Assembly: GCA_003135315.1 (NCBI GenBank)
Contig: PLBD01000073.1
Location: 1-8,439, forward strand
Reading direction: 5' to 3'
Source: Acidobacteriaceae bacterium
Lineage (GTDB): Bacteria > Acidobacteriota > Terriglobia > Terriglobales > Acidobacteriaceae
Length of the DNA: 8,439 nt
Shown here: one piece after another, positions 6,801 to 8,439 of the stretch
Layout of the letters: the number at the start of each line of letters is the position of its first letter
Position numbering within the stretch: position 1 is the stretch's first letter
Translations under genes and position numbers: made by a program
Notes under the pieces: model-generated
The model's database searches: none
What the model was told of the DNA's origin: nothing
The model's input: only the letters and a program-made list of their open reading frames with translations

Positions 6801-7274
6801 TCAGTTCAGTAACTTGCCGGCGAGCCAGTAATCGACACTGAACTTTCCCGGGCCAGAGCAGATCAGCCAGATAAAGAAGAGCACGTACAGGACTTCCGGA
6901 AGGTAGAGGAAATCGTCGAGCCAGTTAAGAGGCGAAAGTCCTTTAGGCATGGTGGACAGCGCGCTGGTCAGGGTGGCCACAACCATATCGATCATCAGAG
7001 TCACGCAGGCCGGGCTCGAAAGAAGCCCCACGGCTACCAAAGATCCGCAAACGAACTCGACACCCGACACGAAATAAGCTGTCTGGCGGGGAAACGGGAC
7101 TTTGGCCTGAACCAGCGTTTCGTAAACCGGTTTCGTGCCGCCGGCCACAAACAACTTGTTTGCCCCGGAGACGGCGAAGAATAGCCCGATCGAAACGCGC
7201 ACCAGCAGGATGGCATATTGTTCCAAATCACTGCTACCCAGCAGCGAAAACTGCACCAAGCGTTTCCAATCCAT
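6801..7274 (-). CDS. DoxX family membrane protein
   Basis: This is a 157-residue protein with four predicted membrane segments, at about 20-44, 65-86, 88-107 and 125-142. The first carries RVSIGLFFAVSGANKLF, matching the typical DoxX-family opening (Arg, then GLFF, then SGxxKL). The second has the family's Glu (VSGVEFVCGSLVAVGLL). The last is followed by GPGKFSVDYWL, matching the common G-G-x-x-S-x-D ending. DoxX proteins are inner-membrane proteins. The name comes from the thiosulfate:quinone oxidoreductase subunit, but many relatives have no proven function and some act in redox or thiol stress responses. The start is supported by GGAGG (7285-7281) six bases upstream. The leader contains one of two inverted operator-like repeats, so repression by a local regulator is likely. 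No regulator gene lies in the window. Family: confident. Role: unknown. Confidence 0.88.
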   Translation of the reverse strand: MDWKRLVQFSLLGSSDLEQYAILLVRVSIGLFFAVSGANKLFVAGGTKPVYETLVQAKVPFPRQTAYFVSGVEFVCGSLVAVGLLSSPACVTLMIDMVVATLTSALSTMPKGLSPLNWLDDFLYLPEVLYVLFFIWLICSGPGKFSVDYWLAGKLLN

Positions 7275-7285
7275 CTAGTTCCTCC

Positions 7286-7316
7286 GGACGATGGTATCGC
7301 CCATACCTTCGTATCG
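7286..7316 (-). repeat. Inverted operator-like repeat, copy facing doxX
   Basis: This 31-base copy matches 7410-7440 in reverse complement at 28 of 31 positions; the mismatches are at 7290, 7302 and 7308. It contains alternating words (GTATC, ATACC, GTATC), including an imperfect palindrome GGTATCGCCCATACC at 7293-7307. It lies between the predicted doxX transcription start and the Shine-Dalgarno, where a bound repressor would block elongation or translation. Confidence 0.65.
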
Positions 7317-7327
7317 GCCGCCGTGTG

Positions 7328-7357
7328 TTCATACCTGTGGCATAAGGCTTTTCTCAA
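7328..7357 (-). promoter_or_regulatory. Candidate doxX promoter
   Basis: On the minus strand, TTGAGA (7357-7352, 5/6 to the -35) and TATGAA (7333-7328, 4/6 to the -10) are separated by 18 bases. Initiation near 7321 would place the operator-like repeat (7316-7286) immediately downstream of the start site. Confidence 0.4.
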
Positions 7358-7385
7358 TCCAGCTAGCCTGAAACTCGATCCAAGC

Positions 7386-7398
7386 GGAGGAATCCTCC
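7386..7398. repeat. Small palindrome GGAGG-AAT-CCTCC
   Basis: Perfect 5-bp arms surround a 3-base centre. It lies about 30 bases upstream of the predicted doxX -35 and just before the second operator-like repeat. It could be a protein-binding site or chance. No function is assigned. Confidence 0.35.
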
Positions 7399-7409
7399 TC
7401 CAGCACGCT

Positions 7410-7440
7410 CGATACGACGGTATCGGCGATACCATAGTCC
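7410..7440 (+). repeat. Inverted operator-like repeat, copy facing the P460 gene
   Basis: This is the second 31-base copy, opposite in orientation to 7286-7316. It holds two overlapping palindromes: CGATAC-GACG-GTATCG (7410-7425) and GGTATC-GGC-GATACC (7419-7433). It is the more symmetric copy. It reads toward the P460 gene just as the other reads toward doxX, with about 96 bases to the P460 start codon. Confidence 0.65.
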
Positions 7441-7522
7441 AATTGTTTTATTCCCCCCACCTCTGGCTTAGTTGCAATCGTTGGAGATGCACGTTGATCG
7501 GGCTCAGCTAAACTTTATTTGT

Positions 7523-7539
7523 GAGGAGACCACACCATG
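7523..7539 (+). promoter_or_regulatory. Ribosome binding site of the cytochrome P460 family gene
   Basis: GAGGAG (7523-7528) lies 8 bases before ATG 7537. This is a standard arrangement that supports the start. Confidence 0.6.
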
Positions 7540-8156
7540 TCTGAACTTGCAACGAAATCTGGGCCGCAAGAACAAAAAGAACAAAGGACAGACAAACGCA
7601 CCACCGTGCAACGTATCATCGGCTTAACCGTCGTTGCTACAGCCGTAGCAGTCCTGGCCGTTGTTGGCGCGGCGGTCCTTTTCGCGCAAGGCCAAGACAA
7701 CGACAAGTACTCGCTGAAATCGCCGAGCGGAATCGCGTTCTCCGACTTCAGAGGATACGAGGACTGGGCTGTCGTCTCTTCCGCCCGCACCGACGAAATA
7801 CTCAAGGTCATCGTCGCCAATCCGAAGATGATCAAGTCGTTCAAGGCCGGCGTTCCGCTCAACGGCCAGCCTTTCCCGGAAGGTTCCATGACCGTGAAGC
7901 TCCAGTGAAAGCTAAAGAAGAGCACGGAGGCGCCTTTCGTCGTGGAGGTGCCAGACGTCTTTTCCCAGGCCTTCGTCATGGAAAAGGACAGCAAGGGTTT
8001 CCAAAAAGCGGGGGGTGGGGATACGCGGTGTTCAACCACGAAGCCGCATCGGACAAGTTCACGGCCGATCCCAAGAGCCTCTCAGACTGTGGATACGCCT
8101 GCCATACGCCAGTAAAGGCGAAGGACTACATCTTCCACCCGTACCAGAAGCGTTGA
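7537..8156 (+). pseudogene. Cytochrome P460 family protein, broken by a stop codon and a frameshift
   Basis: Undamaged, this gene would encode about 206 residues. It would have a short charged N-terminus, one hydrophobic segment (about 27-50) as signal or anchor, and a periplasmic P460-type domain starting near DKYSLKSPSGIAFSDFRGYE (57-75). The first frame ends at TGA 7906-7908 after KLQ, where I expect Trp (KLQWK). The same frame then continues family-like (KKSTEAPFVVEVPDVFSQAF, MEKDSKG) to about 7995. There one base is missing, and the frame starting at 7998 carries on with FPKSGGWGYAVFNHEAASD. It also encodes the heme site CGYACH (8088-8105) and the ending DYIFHPYQKR. Members of this heme family include oxidases of hydroxylamine and related nitrogen compounds, but the substrate here is unknown. 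As it stands, translation would give a 123-residue fragment without the heme-binding cysteines. Two independent lesions favour real decay, though sequencing error is possible. The GTG-started frame from 7905 is not a separate gene. Confidence 0.82.
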
Positions 8157-8353
8157 ACCGCGCCTGCCCCCGACATTAAGTATTCGGCGTGGCGCTATTT
8201 GATTGAGAATTGAAGCTGCAAACGCAAATGAGAATGAGTATGAAAATACTGACGGCACTAACTTCCTGGCTGGCGTGGATCGATTTTTTGTGAATCAGAG
8301 CAGGACTCGGGACATCGTATTTGTAATGAACACCGTACCGGAAGGAGCCATCA
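8157..8353. other. Intergenic region before the last gene
   Basis: This 197-base region is AT-richer than its surroundings. It contains a stutter of near-identical hexamers (ATGAGA, ATGAGT, ATGAAA at 8228-8245) and a TGTAAT -10-like element at 8322-8327 without a matching -35. No convincing gene is seen. Confidence 0.35.
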
Positions 8354-8439
8354 ATGAACGCCATACAAGTCGAACAGAACAGCTATGAAATGCCCCCGCG
8401 AGAAGGGATGAGCATCGCGCATTTTCTCACCGTCGCCGA
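8354..8439 (+). CDS. Probable VOC family (glyoxalase/bleomycin-resistance fold) protein, N-terminal fragment
   Basis: An open frame begins at ATG 8354 after a strong Shine-Dalgarno (GGAAGGAG, 8340-8347) six bases upstream, and runs off the window after 28 full codons. The visible part ends PPREGMSIAHFLTVA. The segment I-x-H-F-L-T-V-A looks like the first beta-strand of a vicinal-oxygen-chelate domain, where the His is commonly the first metal ligand. The family includes glyoxalases, ring-cleavage dioxygenases and antibiotic-binding proteins, so no function can be given from this fragment. It follows the broken P460 gene on the same strand, 197 bases downstream. Confidence 0.55.
   Translation, partial: MNAIQVEQNSYEMPPREGMSIAHFLTVA

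Noticed and set aside
7286..7440. 155-base MITE or insertion-sequence remnant
   Set aside because: The terminal repeats are good, but no target-site duplication is visible and each repeat has internal operator-like symmetry pointing to its flanking gene. Kept as an alternative only.
7906..7908. TGA read as selenocysteine or Trp by recoding
   Set aside because: The expected residue is Trp, not a redox Cys/Sec. TGA is used as a normal stop elsewhere in the window (for example doxX), and a separate frameshift follows, so decay or sequence error explains it better.
7905..8156. Separate 83-codon gene starting at GTG 7905
   Set aside because: Its first 30 or so residues are out-of-frame nonsense, while the other frame there matches the P460 family. 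Only the part from about 7998 is the true C-terminus of the broken gene.
8240..8293. 17-codon ORF MKILTALTSWLAWIDFL, resembling the start of a signal peptide
   Set aside because: It has no good ribosome binding site, stops at once, and nothing continues it in another frame. Probably chance.

Overview
The window is about 8.4 kb of gene-dense, moderately GC-rich bacterial chromosome. Protein features suggest Acidobacteriota (Terriglobia-like soil lineages). These are a DmsE/MtrA-like decaheme cytochrome followed by a Cys-paired MtrB/PioB-like barrel, a secreted right-handed beta-helix protein, DoxX and cytochrome P460 family proteins, and an organelle-type peptide deformylase. The assignment is by protein style only and was not checked by a search.

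Layout. Bases 1-369 (+) are the C-terminal part of a multiheme c-type cytochrome with five CxxCH motifs. It is followed within about 15 bases by a 787-residue predicted outer-membrane beta-barrel (385-2748, +). Together they look like a porin-cytochrome conduit that carries electrons across the outer membrane. Convergent to it is a secreted, cysteine-rich beta-helix protein (2826-4460, -). A 365-base divergent promoter region separates that gene from a class 3 lipase (4826-5764, +), whose start is fixed by a strong Shine-Dalgarno. A 258-base gap holds an extended -10 promoter and a 19-codon, possibly leaderless ORF that looks like the stub of a small coiled-coil gene. Next is a peptide deformylase with all three catalytic motifs (6023-6631, +), convergent with a DoxX family membrane protein (6801-7274, -).

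The most unusual part is 7275-8156. The region between doxX and a divergent cytochrome P460 family gene carries two copies of a 31-base sequence in opposite orientation (28/31 identical). Each copy is built from alternating GATAC/GTATC words and each reads toward its own gene, which suggests a pair of operators for one unknown regulator. The P460 gene is broken twice: a TGA replaces an expected Trp codon at 7906-7908, and one base is missing near 7996-7997. It therefore appears to be a recent pseudogene, or to contain sequence errors. The window ends in the first 28 codons of a probable VOC (glyoxalase/bleomycin-resistance fold) protein.

Only the cytochrome-barrel pair looks like a real functional unit in the window. 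The remaining genes are mostly single transcription units with unrelated predicted roles. No RNA gene, CRISPR array or confident insertion sequence was seen.
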